A stretch of 64,000 nucleotides of DNA from Arthrobacter sp. AQ5-05 (GCF_003287975.1 NZ_QMKQ01000007.1:1-64000); one strand, 5' to 3'; numbered from the stretch's first letter, positions 31,852-41,444 are shown. The notes: generated by a model not told the origin, from the letters alone. Numbers and translations are program-made.

Positions 31852-33696
31852 ATGCCTGTTTTCAACGATGGAATCACCGAAACCGCTTCGCCCCAGACCC
31901 CGAACATCGTCAAGACCGACGTCCTGATCGTCGGCTCCGGGCCGGCCGGCAGCTCCGCTGCACTCTTCCTGTCCAACCAGGGCATCGAGAACATCATGAT
32001 CACGAAGTACCGCTGGACGGCCAACACCCCGCGCGCCCACATCACCAACCAGCGCACCATGGAGGTGCTGCGAGATGCAGGCATCGAGGACCAGGTCCTG
32101 GCCGAGGCGACGCCGCACGAGCTCATGGGTGACACCGTCTACTGCGAGTCCATGGCCGGCGAGGAAATCGGGCGCCGCCCCACCTGGGGACTGCGCCCCG
32201 ACCGCCGGGCCGACTACGAGCTTGCCTCCCCCTCGATGCCCTGCGACATCCCGCAGACGCTGCTGGAGCCGATCATGCTCAAGAACGCCACCATGCGCGG
32301 AACCCAAACGCAATTCTCCACCGAATACCTCAGCCACACCCAGGACGCCGAGGGCGTGAGCGTGCAGGTACTCAACAGGCTCACCGGACACGAATACACG
32401 ATCCGGGCCAACTACCTCATCGGCGCCGACGGCGCCCGCTCGAAGGTCGCCGCCGACATCGACCTGCCCATGGAGGGCGCCATGGACATCGGCGGCTCCA
32501 TGAACATCACCTTCAAGGCCGACCTCGCCCATCTGGCCGCCCACCGCCCCTCGATCCTCTACTGGGTCTTCAACCCCGGTTCCAACATCGGCGGCCTGGG
32601 CGCCGGGCTGATCCGCATGGTCAGGCCGTGGAACGAGTGGCTGATCTGCTGGGGCTTCGACATCAACGGCGAGCCCCCGGTGCTCGACAACGACGAGGCC
32701 ATCCGCGTCATCCGCAACCTGGTCGGCATCGGGGACCTCGAGGTCGAGATCCTGGGGTACTCGTTGTGGGGCAACAACGAGCAATACGCCACGCACTTGC
32801 AAAAGGGACGTGTCTTTTGTGCGGGAGACGCCATCCACAAGCACCCGCCAAGCCACGGGCTGGGCTCGAACACCTCCATCCAGGACGCCTACAACCTGGC
32901 GTGGAAACTTGCAGCGGTGATCAAGGGGCAGGCCGGCCCCGAGCTATTGGAAACCTACTCGGTCGAGCGGGCCCCGGTCGCCAAGCAGATCGTCACCCGT
33001 GCAAATGATTCCGGGCGCGAATACAAGCCGATCTTCGACGCCCTGGGGGTCACCGACGCCACCACCGACGAGGAATTCGTGCGGAAGCTCAAACTGCGCA
33101 AGGAAAACTCCCCCGAGGGCGCCGCACGCCGCACTGTCCTGCGGGCCGCCCTGGACAACAAGGACTACGAGTTCAACGCCCAGGGCACGGAGATCGGCCA
33201 GTTCTACGAGTCCAGCGCCGTTGTTTCCGACGGAGGCGCACGCCCCGAAGCCACCCAAGACCCGATGCTCCACCACCAGAAATCCACCTACCCGGGGTTG
33301 CGCCTTCCCCATGCCTGGCTCGGCGACAGGGACCGAAAGTTCTCCACCCACGACATCGCCAAGGGCACCGGTTTCACGCTCTTTACCGGCATCACCGGCC
33401 AGGCGTGGGCGGACGCCGCAGCCGAGGTGGCCGCGGGGCTTGGCATCGAACTGGTGGCCGTGGTCGTCGGCGAGGGCCTTGAGGTGCAGGACCTCTACGG
33501 TGATTGGATGCACCAACGCGAGATCGAAGAGGACGGTGTCATCCTGGTCCGCCCGGACAAGCACATCGGGTGGCGGTCCCATCGCATGGTTGCGGATCCG
33601 CAGGCCGCGCTTTTCGAGGTGTTGTCCTCGATACTGGGACGACCCGCCTCGGCTGCAGGCATGTCGATCGACGACCTGATGGAGCTTGCACACTAG
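31852..33696 (+). CDS. FAD-dependent aromatic hydroxylase, TfdB/PheA-like
   Basis: A 614-residue flavoprotein monooxygenase of the phenol/2,4-dichlorophenol hydroxylase group. Motifs are VLIVGSGPAGSSAALFL (FAD dinucleotide fold), IGADGARSKVA (DG motif) and GRVFCAGDAIHKHPPSHGLG (GD motif binding the FAD ribityl chain). A thioredoxin-like C-terminal domain follows from about residue 470. These enzymes hydroxylate phenolic rings with NADPH and oxygen; the actual ring substrate cannot be told. GGGAGG lies six bases before ATG 31852. No ring-cleavage gene is adjacent, so the route is not complete here. Confidence 0.85.
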   Translation: MPVFNDGITETASPQTPNIVKTDVLIVGSGPAGSSAALFLSNQGIENIMITKYRWTANTPRAHITNQRTMEVLRDAGIEDQVLAEATPHELMGDTVYCESMAGEEIGRRPTWGLRPDRRADYELASPSMPCDIPQTLLEPIMLKNATMRGTQTQFSTEYLSHTQDAEGVSVQVLNRLTGHEYTIRANYLIGADGARSKVAADIDLPMEGAMDIGGSMNITFKADLAHLAAHRPSILYWVFNPGSNIGGLGAGLIRMVRPWNEWLICWGFDINGEPPVLDNDEAIRVIRNLVGIGDLEVEILGYSLWGNNEQYATHLQKGRVFCAGDAIHKHPPSHGLGSNTSIQDAYNLAWKLAAVIKGQAGPELLETYSVERAPVAKQIVTRANDSGREYKPIFDALGVTDATTDEEFVRKLKLRKENSPEGAARRTVLRAALDNKDYEFNAQGTEIGQFYESSAVVSDGGARPEATQDPMLHHQKSTYPGLRLPHAWLGDRDRKFSTHDIAKGTGFTLFTGITGQAWADAAAEVAAGLGIELVAVVVGEGLEVQDLYGDWMHQREIEEDGVILVRPDKHIGWRSHRMVADPQAALFEVLSSILGRPASAAGMSIDDLMELAH

Positions 33697-33871
33697 ATTG
33701 CGGGACCTGCCGGCGCATGGACTGCCCCTGTTTTCAGGGCCAGGGAGCGCTCGGTGCCGTTTGTGGCGTGACTTCACGCATGGGCTTGCCGGTGAGGCCC
33801 GCTTCGCCACGGCGGGTGTAGCTCACAATTGTTCGCGGTGCTTTCGTGTCGAGACGGCCACCTGAACCTGC

Positions 33872-33877
33872 TAGTAT
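33872..33877 (+). promoter_or_regulatory. Probable rpsT -10 element
   Basis: TAGTAT lies about 136 bases before the rpsT start, in an AT-rich patch inside the 316-base gap after the monooxygenase. It leaves a leader of about 125 bases. No clear -35 hexamer was seen. Confidence 0.4.
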
Positions 33878-34012
33878 TACTTCTTGTGTGTCCGCGCAGG
33901 TCGACGGGCACTTCTCCCGGGTCGCCATAGGTATCCCCACGCCGCTCAGTCAATGGCCCGGAAGATATCCCTCACCGACCATTACAAGCGATGAGCAAGA
34001 GAGTTTAATACA

Positions 34013-34273
34013 GTGGCTAATATCAAGTCCCAGAAGAAGCGCATTCTCACCAACGAGAAGGCACGCCAGCGTAACGCTGCCGTCAAGTCCGAACTTCGCA
34101 CCGCAATCCGCGCAGTGAACACTGCCGTTGCAGCCGAAGACAAGGACGCAGCAGCAACCGCACTGGTTACAGCTGGCCGCAAGATCGACAAGGCCGCGAC
34201 CAAGGGTGTGCTGCACAAGAACAACGCAGCAAACCACAAGTCGGCCATCTCCAAGAAGGTTAACGCCCTCTAA
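34013..34273 (+). CDS. rpsT: 30S ribosomal protein S20
   Basis: An 86-residue basic, all-helical protein that binds 16S rRNA. The family start [20 protein letters not shown] follows GTG 34013, and [18 protein letters not shown] closes it. Length is typical. It is encoded on its own between holA and lepA, as in many actinobacteria, with a dedicated terminator. Codon use is strikingly biased, as expected for a highly expressed gene. Confidence 0.97.
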   Translation: MANIKSQKKRILTNEKARQRNAAVKSELRTAIRAVNTAVAAEDKDAAATALVTAGRKIDKAATKGVLHKNNAANHKSAISKKVNAL

Positions 34274-34290
34274 GGATTGCGTCACTGAAG

Positions 34291-34336
34291 CAAAAGGCTT
34301 CCTTTCCTCCATATCTAGGGGAACGGAAGCCTTTTG
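34291..34336 (+). terminator. Terminator of rpsT
   Basis: CAAAAGGCTTCC (34291-34302) pairs with GGAAGCCTTTTG (34325-34336), followed by TGTTTTAA. It begins 18 bases past the stop codon. Confidence 0.85.
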
Positions 34337-34401
34337 TGTTTTAACACGCTTTCCGTTTCTTTGCCCACGGTCCTTGCAGGAAACACCCCGCCGGCGCCGT
34401 T

Positions 34402-35256
34402 ATGATCGATCGGGCGCCCGGACGGGTGCCGCCTCGAGCAGCAACGGACCCGGACGCGGGTCTCATCCGACCCATGGGCAACCACACCGCACCCCGACGT
34501 GAACCTGCCCATACGGACCCGGCCATGCGACTGGAAACCCTGCCACAGATCCGGCGATGGATCATGGTGCCCGGCAGGCTTGTCGCCGCGGTGCTGACCC
34601 TGGGCTTCGGCGCCCGTTTCATTCCGGGCTATGCGGGTGCGGAATTGGTGGTGGACCAGGAGCTCAGCGGGCACCACGACGGGGTGCTCAACGCGGTGGC
34701 CATGGCCCTGAGCGGAATCTTCAGCCCTGTGGGTGGGACTGTCCTGCCGGCGCTGGCCTGCTTGATCCTGCTGGTCGTGCGCTGCTCCCCGGTCAATGCG
34801 CTGGCGTTCGGGTCGGTCGCGTCCGTGGGCTGGCTTTCCGCCCAGCTCTTCAAGGTCGTCGTGGAACGGCCGCGGCCGAACCCGGCCCTGCTCGCGGACC
34901 CGTTGGCACCCGAAAGCGGCTTCGATTCCTTCCCCTCGGGGCACGTCAGCCTGGCGGTGGGATTGGCCTTCGCCATCTGGTTACTGGCCCGCGGAACCCG
35001 CTGGGAACGGTTCTCGGTGGTTTTCGGCAGCGCGATGGTGGCCGGACTGGCGCTATCGCGCCTCTACGTGGGCGTGCATTATCCGACGGATGTGCTGGCA
35101 GCCATGGTGGGCGCCAGTGCCGAGGTCCTGTTCTTTTGCGGACTGTGGAACCGCTACGCCGTGGCGCTGGTCTCCCGCCTGGGATTCCTGGGCGCTTTCG
35201 GCCCCTTGCCGACGCGCCCGGAAGCCTCCGGTGCGTCGCCGCGGCCCAAGGCCTGA
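34402..35256 (+). CDS. PAP2-family phosphatase
   Basis: Up to 284 residues; an integral membrane lipid or diphosphate phosphatase. The three PAP2 signatures are present: KVVVERPRP, FPSGHVS and SRLYVGVHYPTDV (catalytic histidines in the last two). About five or six hydrophobic segments span residues 57-260. It may dephosphorylate undecaprenyl diphosphate or phosphatidic acid; this is inference. The start is uncertain: ATG 34402, 34474 and 34525 all lack a good ribosome site, and the membrane domain begins after the last. Tail-to-tail with holA. Confidence 0.85.
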   Translation: MIDRAPGRVPPRAATDPDAGLIRPMGNHTAPRREPAHTDPAMRLETLPQIRRWIMVPGRLVAAVLTLGFGARFIPGYAGAELVVDQELSGHHDGVLNAVAMALSGIFSPVGGTVLPALACLILLVVRCSPVNALAFGSVASVGWLSAQLFKVVVERPRPNPALLADPLAPESGFDSFPSGHVSLAVGLAFAIWLLARGTRWERFSVVFGSAMVAGLALSRLYVGVHYPTDVLAAMVGASAEVLFFCGLWNRYAVALVSRLGFLGAFGPLPTRPEASGASPRPKA

Positions 35257-35305
35257 GACCTGAGGCTCGTCCGGCTTCGCGGTTCCGGGCGTAGTCGCGG
35301 TCCGC

Positions 35306-36304
35306 CTAGCGCCGTGCAGCCAACGATATCTGGGTCACGGCACGCTCCACGGCATATTCGGGGTCGCGTGACGCGCCTTTGACCTGGGCATCGGCCTCCG
35401 CGACGAGACGGATGCAGCGGGCAATGTCATCGACGTTCCAATGCCGGGCCTGTTCCTGGGCCTGCTGGACCTGCCACGGCGGCATCCCCAACTCGCTGGC
35501 CAGCTGGCCCGAGGACTTGCGCGCCCCGGCCACCTTGGCGACCTGGCGCAGCTTCATGGCCAGGGTTGCGACGATCGGCACCGGGTCGGTCCCCGTGGCC
35601 AATGCGTGTCTCAGCGTGCTCAGGGCGATGTCTGCCCGGCCGGCCAAGGCCGCATCGGCTACCTTGAACCCGGTGGCCTCCACGCGTCCGCCATAGTACT
35701 TGTCGACCATGTCCTGGTCGATGGCCCCGGTGGTGTCCTTCAAAAGTTGGGAGCAGGCGGCGCCCAGTTCCGAAAGGTCGCTGCCAAGTGCGGCAACCAG
35801 GGCGCGGGCGCCCTCGGCACTGAGCTTGCGCTTGGCCGCCCGGAATTCCTGGGTGACGAAGTCGATCTTTTCGGAGTCCTTCTTCAGCGGTTGGCAGTCA
35901 ACGAGAACCGCTCCGGCGGCCTTGAGTGCATCCAGCAGTTTTTTCCCGCGCACTCCCCCGGAATGGTGCATGACCAAGGTGGCATCGGGCGCCGGGGACT
36001 TCGCGTAGGCCAGGGCGTCGTTGAGGAAGTCCTCGTTCATTGCGGCCATCGAGCGGACCTCGATGAGCTTGGTTTCGCTGAACAGCGAGGGGCTGGAGGC
36101 CAACAGCAGTTCGCCACGTTCGTAGCTGTTGGCTTCGAAGCGGACGAGCTCGATCTCGGCACCGGCACGCAGGGCCGAACGCACGGCATCGAAGGCGCGG
36201 CTGGCCAGCAATTCCTCGGACCCCTGCAACAGGACCAGTGGCGCGGGAGCCACGGACCGCCATGAAATGCCCGCGTTCTTGGATGTGCCTCGTGGCGCTG
36301 CCAT
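35306..36304 (-). CDS. holA: DNA polymerase III subunit delta
   Basis: A 332-residue clamp-loader subunit that opens the beta clamp. The AAA-like N-terminus has LVLLQGSEELLASRAF and LIEVRSMAAMNEDFL; the lid and collar domains show RALVAALGSDLSELGAACSQL, ADAALAGRADIALSTLRHAL and the C-terminal KGASRDPEYAVERAVTQI. It lacks a Walker A motif, as delta normally does. It follows comEC, with a 96-base gap, in the conserved comEA-comEC-holA order. Confidence 0.94.
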   Translation of the reverse strand: MAAPRGTSKNAGISWRSVAPAPLVLLQGSEELLASRAFDAVRSALRAGAEIELVRFEANSYERGELLLASSPSLFSETKLIEVRSMAAMNEDFLNDALAYAKSPAPDATLVMHHSGGVRGKKLLDALKAAGAVLVDCQPLKKDSEKIDFVTQEFRAAKRKLSAEGARALVAALGSDLSELGAACSQLLKDTTGAIDQDMVDKYYGGRVEATGFKVADAALAGRADIALSTLRHALATGTDPVPIVATLAMKLRQVAKVAGARKSSGQLASELGMPPWQVQQAQEQARHWNVDDIARCIRLVAEADAQVKGASRDPEYAVERAVTQISLAARR

Positions 36305-36400
36305 GACCGACCTTTACCTAGTGTTTGAACAACCCCATCGATCCTATCCCCAACGCCGGAAAGCGGCATATCCCCTATGGTTGTCCGGTATTCGTGTCGA

Positions 36401-38932
36401 TTACGGCGCAGGGACCGCGCCCGGGCCGAGGGAGGAAACCGCCAATCCCTTTCCGTCCCAGCCCACGATGATGGTCCCGCGGATATCGGTGCGCAGCGCC
36501 ACCACGTGGTTCTCCTCCAGCGCCCGAAGCGCAGTCTCCGAGGGGTGGCCGTAGGTGTTCTGCGCCCCCACGCTGATCAGCGCCAGCACCGGCCGGACCG
36601 CCGGCGCCGTGCGGATCCCGCCGTTCGCGGCCCCGTGGTGCGCCACCTTCAGGATGTCGGCATGGGTGATGAGCTCCTGGTCGATGAGCTGGCCCATGGC
36701 TTCTTCCTGCATGTCCCCGGTGGCCAGCAGCGATACCGGCCGCGGCGCCCCGGGCACCTGGATCTCGAAGCGGATGACCAGCGATGCGTCGTTCTCGTCG
36801 GTGAACAGCCCCGAGGGGATCGGCCCCAGCACGCGCCACGACAACGGCCCGGCGCTGCCGGTGGCACCCGAACCCAGCTGCTTCGCCTCCGGTTCCCGGC
36901 CGCTGCCATCCGTGATCACCGGAGGGTCATCCGGGTCGTCGGCCGCGGAATAGTACAGTGCATCCACGCTCCTCCGGTCCCCCACGCCCTCCAGCCCGCC
37001 GTCGTGGTCGGCATGCCGGTGGGTGATGAACACCGCGGCGACCTCCTTGACCCGCATCCGATCCAGGCACGCATCGATCTGTCCGGGCTCGCGCCCGGTG
37101 TCCACCACCACGGCGCTTCCGTCTCCGGCGTTCAACAGCATCCCGTCGCCCTGCCCCACGTCGCAGGCGACCACCAGCCAATCGATCGCCGGGGCGGGCA
37201 CCAGCGCGGTGACCGGCAGCACCAGCCCCAGCAACAACCCCGTCACCACCCCCTGCACACCGAGCCGCGCCGCTGACCGCCAGGTGCTTCCAAGCGGGCG
37301 CACCTGGCCCAGGGCAACCAGCATGCCCAGCACGATGCCCCACGCCAACAGGATCCCCGCCGCACCGGCTGGCCAGGGCCGCAGCGCCCCCGGCAGCGAG
37401 GCGATCCACGTTCCGAGGAATCCCACGACCAGCACCGGCATCCCCGCCACCCACACCAGGGCCAGGCCGACCGGCGGAACCAGCATCAGCACCACGACGC
37501 CGAGCGTCCCGGCCACGGTGATCAACGGGATGAACGGTGCCACCAGCAGGTTCGCGGGCACCGAGTACAGCGAGAAGGACGGGTTCAGGACCACCAGCAC
37601 CGGCAGGCAGGCGATCTGTGCGGCCAGCGCGATGGCGGTGCCCTCGGCCAGGACCGCCGGCATCCAGCGGTTCAGCCGTTCGGCCAGGCGCCGCCCGATG
37701 ACAACGATCCCGGCGGTGGCCAGGGCGGAGAGCTGGAAGGCCGGTTCGCCGGCCAGCCACGGGTCGATGGCCAGCAGCAGCACCACCGCCAGCGACAGGG
37801 CGGACATTGCGTTCCGGCCCCGGGAGGCGTGCACCCCCACGGCCGCGATGGTGCCCATGACCGCCGCGCGCAGCACGCTGGGCTCGTATCCGACCAGCAG
37901 CACGAACCCGGCCAGCGCGCCCAGGCCGAGCACCAGCGTGGGCGCCCGTCCCAGGCCCAGCACCCGGCACAGCGCCACCACGAAACCCAGCACCATGGCG
38001 CAATTTGCGCCGCTGACCGCGCTCAGGTGCGAAAGCCCCGCCACCTTCATGGCCTCGCCCAGCGCCTCGTCCGCTCCGCTGCGGTCCCCGAACACCATGC
38101 CCGGGAGCAGGGCGCGGGCCGGTTGCGGCAGCGATGCGCAGGCGGCGACGAAGCGGGCGCGCATCCCCTCGAACACCCCCGGCCGTTTCGGCTCGCCCAC
38201 CGGCAGCAGGTCGGCGGCGGCGTTGAGCCAGAAGCTCAACCGGTCCCCGGGCTCGGCGGCCGAGACCGAGGCGATGACCTCCACGGTGGTGCCGGCGGCC
38301 GGCGGGACGCTGCCGGCACGGGATTCGGGGTAGCTCAGCCGCACCGGGACCCCGGAGACTATCCAGTGCCCGCTCCGGGCCACGGAGAGCACCCGCGCCT
38401 CGACGGTGAACCGGCGGTGCTCCCGGGCGTCCTCGGAAAACCTGTCGATGGCCGTCCCTGGCCTCGGGGCGGCGGTGAAGGCGAGCTGGACGCGCACCGG
38501 CGACCCGCTGGCCGCCGCGTCCTCCAGGGCGGCCGGGTTGCTGCCGGCGCCGGTGAGCACCAATTGCGTGAAGACCAGCCCCGCCGCGGCGCAGGCCAGT
38601 GCCGGTGCGGCAAAGCTCGGGGTCGCGGCCGGCCCGAGGCGCCCGTGCCGGGGGCGCAGCAGCGCCAGCAACCCGGCCCCGGCGGCAAGCCACAGTCCCA
38701 CGGCCCAGTAAACCTGGGGGGCTTCGGCCAGCTGCACCCCGCACAGCGCCGCGGCCCAGGCCCCGGCCAGCGCCCAGCAGCCGCGCAGGTCAACGCGGCC
38801 GGGCTCCCGATCAGGATCCCCCTTCGGACGCCGGGCCAGGGCTGCCGGCATCAGGTCGGCGAGCCCGCCCATGGCGGGGGCCGCCTTCCACTTTCCTCCT
38901 GCGGCTTGATCACGGCGCGTGTAAGAGCCCAT
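36401..38932 (-). CDS. comEC: ComEC/Rec2 DNA-uptake channel protein
   Basis: An 843-residue polytopic protein forming the inner channel for single-stranded DNA in transformation. After about 50 residues come membrane segments. An OB-like extracellular domain follows (GTAIDRFSEDAREHRRF through LNAAADLLPVGEPKR). The competence core has PGMVFGDRSGADEALGEAMK and GLSHLSAVSGANCAMVLG. The C-terminal metallo-beta-lactamase domain has VACDVGQGDG and VFITHRHADHDGG, with intact histidines. ATG 38932 starts MGSYTRRD; the same context starts comEA (MGSHEW). This copy appears intact, while a second decayed copy lies at 40991-41444. Confidence 0.92.
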   Translation of the reverse strand: MGSYTRRDQAAGGKWKAAPAMGGLADLMPAALARRPKGDPDREPGRVDLRGCWALAGAWAAALCGVQLAEAPQVYWAVGLWLAAGAGLLALLRPRHGRLGPAATPSFAAPALACAAAGLVFTQLVLTGAGSNPAALEDAAASGSPVRVQLAFTAAPRPGTAIDRFSEDAREHRRFTVEARVLSVARSGHWIVSGVPVRLSYPESRAGSVPPAAGTTVEVIASVSAAEPGDRLSFWLNAAADLLPVGEPKRPGVFEGMRARFVAACASLPQPARALLPGMVFGDRSGADEALGEAMKVAGLSHLSAVSGANCAMVLGFVVALCRVLGLGRAPTLVLGLGALAGFVLLVGYEPSVLRAAVMGTIAAVGVHASRGRNAMSALSLAVVLLLAIDPWLAGEPAFQLSALATAGIVVIGRRLAERLNRWMPAVLAEGTAIALAAQIACLPVLVVLNPSFSLYSVPANLLVAPFIPLITVAGTLGVVVLMLVPPVGLALVWVAGMPVLVVGFLGTWIASLPGALRPWPAGAAGILLAWGIVLGMLVALGQVRPLGSTWRSAARLGVQGVVTGLLLGLVLPVTALVPAPAIDWLVVACDVGQGDGMLLNAGDGSAVVVDTGREPGQIDACLDRMRVKEVAAVFITHRHADHDGGLEGVGDRRSVDALYYSAADDPDDPPVITDGSGREPEAKQLGSGATGSAGPLSWRVLGPIPSGLFTDENDASLVIRFEIQVPGAPRPVSLLATGDMQEEAMGQLIDQELITHADILKVAHHGAANGGIRTAPAVRPVLALISVGAQNTYGHPSETALRALEENHVVALRTDIRGTIIVGWDGKGLAVSSLGPGAVPAP

Positions 38933-38995
38933 GCCCTCCAGTGCACACGATCCGCCTGCCGTGCGTTCCGGATCAGCGCCCGGCTGTGGAGAAAC
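38924..38995 (-). repeat. Start-region element shared with comEA (copy 1)
   Basis: These 72 bases around the comEC ATG closely match 42221-42292 at comEA. Identical blocks include AGAGCCCATGC, TCCA, TGCAC, CCGC and the end block GCCCGGCTGTGGAGAA (plus strand). Similarity stops on both sides, so it is a discrete element, either regulatory or left by recombination. Confidence 0.6.
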
Positions 38996-39448
38996 ACGCC
39001 CGGTAACCCGGAAATCGACAGCGGGGCGCTTGTCGGTTCCCGGGTTCCCGGGGTTTGCCGGTTCCAGAGGCAATTTTGGTGGTTGTGTCGGGCGCTGCTC
39101 CACCGTGGGGTTCGCCCACACTCTCTTTTGGTGACGTTATCGTCTGCAGCCGCCAACCTCCCCAGGGCAGGACCCATGCCACCAAGGAATTCGTCCGGAC
39201 CGAAATCGTCGCCTGATCAACAACCGGCGCGCCCCCTCGGTACGGTTCCTGGCGAGTGGATGACACCACCAGGGCTTGGGAATTCCACGCATGGCAACCG
39301 ACCACACGCCTGTCGTTGCATGCTCGCGGGGTCGGTGCTGAATGGCGTAAAGCCTTGGTGGCAGGACGACGCACGAATGCCGCTCCATGACTCGATGCAT
39401 TCTCCGAGATAGCAGGCGGAAGCGCTTGCCCAGACCCTTCTGCGTCTC
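38996..39448. other. Gap between comEC and fic, no gene recognised
   Basis: About 450 bases between the start of comEC and the end of fic. Several overlapping open frames exist on both strands, but none has a ribosome site or a recognisable domain. It is probably part of the inserted segment. Confidence 0.35.
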
Positions 39449-40678
39449 TCAGCCGCGGCGACGCCGGGCTCGTGCGCCGAACGCATCAAGTGCGGCGAGG
39501 ATCTCCGGGGCCTGCCAGATGCGGTTCCTGCGGCCGGTGTTGCTCTGGGTGAGCACCTCGGCATCGACCAGCCGGTCGATTGCTTTCTGGGCGGCAACTT
39601 CGCTGATCTGCAACTCACCGGCCAGGGTCTTTGCGTTCACAACGGGCTGGCGGAGCAGGTAGCTCTTCGCCTTGTGCACGGATGAGTCGCTTCGGGCCAC
39701 GACCAGGTCGTCCCAGCGCGCAGCTGCGTCTTGGATGTCCCTCACGAGCACACGGCCGTTCCGGATCGCAGCAAAGGATGCTTCAGCCACGGCGGTGACG
39801 ATGGCGGTTGTGTTCCCTGCCCGATACTCGGTCAGCGCGCGGAAGTAGGCATCGGTGTCGTAGAGGAGCCCAGCCGAGACGGGCACGGTGACATTGCGGG
39901 TCAGACCGCCGTGGCGAAGCATGCCCTGCAGGAGTGCCCGCCCGGTCCGGCCGTTGCCGTCGGGGAAGGGATGGATGGTCTCGAATTGCGCGTGGGCAAT
40001 CGCTGCCTGGATGAGCACCGGCACGTCTGTGCGCCGGGCGAATGCGACAACGTCGGCCATCAGGCTCGCAACGCGGGTGTGGTGGGGCGGCACAAACGCT
40101 GCGGCGTGCGGCGAAATGCTGCCGCCGCCGATCCATACTTGTTCGTTGCGCCAGTGGCCGACATATTCGGGCGCAGTGTCCCGCAGCAACGCATCGTGCA
40201 TCGCGATGATCGAGTGCTCGTCCAGCTGGTCGGACAGCGCGATGGCCGCAGTCATGGCGCGAACGTTTGCAACGACCAGGCGCGCGTTCCCGGACTTCGA
40301 CTCGCCGATCTCCGCGAGGGCCACCTGCTTGGCGCTGGAGGTGAGGTTCTCCACCTCCGAGCTGGAAGCAGACTCGCTGCGCAGCAGGATGGATGCGAAC
40401 GGGGCGGCGATCATTCCGGCCTCGGCGTCGAATCGGGCGAGTTCCTGGCTCGCATCATCGGCCAGGGCGATCGTCTCGGCGGGCAGTGCAACCGGGGTTG
40501 CAGCGATGAGCGGTGGGACGGCGGCCTGGTAGTCGCCGCGGGCCTGGAGCTTGGCCCGACGAGAGGCTACTTCGTTCCCGGCGCGCACCCACGGGCGTGC
40601 TTCGTATCCGGTCGCCGGCCAGACGCCGGGCTGCTGTTTATCTGTGGTCACCACCCAAACATACCAAAGGCTATGCAC
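39449..40678 (-). CDS. Fic-family protein with C-terminal winged helix
   Basis: A 409-residue AMP-transferase-fold protein. An N-terminal Fic_N-type helical region (residues 40-110) precedes the Fic core with an intact active motif, HPFPDGNGRTGR. The inhibitory-type motif SSSEVENLTSS lies upstream (an (S/T)xxxE(G/N)-like helix; SEVEN fits). The last 75 residues form a winged helix (AKTLAGELQISEVAAQKAIDRLVDAEVL). Such class II Fic proteins are self-inhibited and often regulate themselves. The ATG at 40678 lies inside a 13+13 palindrome; GTG 40654 or 40651 are alternative starts. It sits within the disrupted competence locus, in lower-GC surroundings. Confidence 0.9.
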   Translation of the reverse strand: MHSLWYVWVVTTDKQQPGVWPATGYEARPWVRAGNEVASRRAKLQARGDYQAAVPPLIAATPVALPAETIALADDASQELARFDAEAGMIAAPFASILLRSESASSSEVENLTSSAKQVALAEIGESKSGNARLVVANVRAMTAAIALSDQLDEHSIIAMHDALLRDTAPEYVGHWRNEQVWIGGGSISPHAAAFVPPHHTRVASLMADVVAFARRTDVPVLIQAAIAHAQFETIHPFPDGNGRTGRALLQGMLRHGGLTRNVTVPVSAGLLYDTDAYFRALTEYRAGNTTAIVTAVAEASFAAIRNGRVLVRDIQDAAARWDDLVVARSDSSVHKAKSYLLRQPVVNAKTLAGELQISEVAAQKAIDRLVDAEVLTQSNTGRRNRIWQAPEILAALDAFGARARRRRG

Positions 40679-40692
40679 TTAGCCTTTGGTAT
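40661..40692. promoter_or_regulatory. Perfect 13-bp palindrome at the fic start
   Basis: ATACCAAAGGCTA (40661-40673) and TAGCCTTTGGTAT (40680-40692) are exact inverted repeats with a six-base centre. The first ATG of fic lies in it. This is a strong operator candidate, probably for the winged helix of the Fic protein itself. If the promoter overlaps it, the real start is the downstream GTG and the message could be nearly leaderless. Confidence 0.65.
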
Positions 40693-40990
40693 GGACGATG
40701 CTTGATAGCTTTATCAAGGAGCCAGCCCAGTCGTTGGTCGCCGCCTCTGCGCGCGTATCCGCGTCGTTAGTGACTGAATTTCTGTTCTCACCCTGTGACA
40801 ATCCGCCATCGCCAATAAACCTCTGCGGATCTAAGGGGGTGCACGCAGCGGTTTCTCTTTCCCGTCGGGAGCACAGCATGCACACCGTGGTGGTGACATT
40901 GGAAAATCAGAGCTGACCCTGGCGCTCGTGTGCAACTTGTTCAAGCCTGCTTGTTGATCTTCAACCCACCTTTGTAAGCATCAGTATCTA

Positions 40991-41444
40991 CGCCGACCGC
41001 ACTGAGGTGCGAAAGCCCGGCAGTCTTCATGGCCTCGGCCATCGCCTCGAACACCCCCGGCTGTTTCGGCTCGCCCACCGGCAGCAGGTCGGCGGCGGCG
41101 TTGAGCCAGAAGCGCAGCCGGTCCCCGGGCTCGGCGGCCGAGACCTTCGCGATGACTTCCACGGTGGTGCCGGCGGCCGGCGGGACGCTGCCGGCACGGG
41201 ATTCGGGGTAGCTCAGCCACACCGGGACCCCGGAGACGATCCAGTCCCCGCTCCGGGCCACGGAGAGCACGCGCGCCTCGACGGTGAACCGGCGGTGCTC
41301 CCGGGCGTCCTCGGAAAACCTGTCGATGGCCGTCCCTGACCTCGGGGCGCCGGTGAGCACCAACTGCGTGAAGACCAGCCCCGCCGCGGCGCAGGCCAGC
41401 GCCGGTGCGGCAAAGCTCGGGATCGCGGCCCCCGTGCGGGGCGC
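40991..41444 (-). pseudogene. comEC': Decayed partial copy of comEC
   Basis: This segment matches comEC bases 38011-38650 at about 95% identity by eye in its longest block (41045-41340, about a dozen differences). At least two internal deletions have occurred: one between GVFE and the GLSHLSA region, and one of about 80 bases removing the ASGSPVRVQLAFTAAP part. It starts one base after the comEA stop and has neither the comEC N-terminus nor the channel and lactamase parts. It still carries a 140-codon open frame (40941-41363) that ends in unrelated DNA. It cannot encode a working channel. Confidence 0.85.

Noticed and set aside
40686-40916. 76-codon plus frame beside fic as an antitoxin
   Set aside because: No ribosome site, no helix-turn-helix or inhibitory-helix motif, and the Fic protein seems to carry its own inhibitory helix.
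40941-41363. 140-codon frame in the comEC remnant as a functional small gene
   Set aside because: It is a deleted comEC segment ending in unrelated DNA, lacking membrane and catalytic parts.
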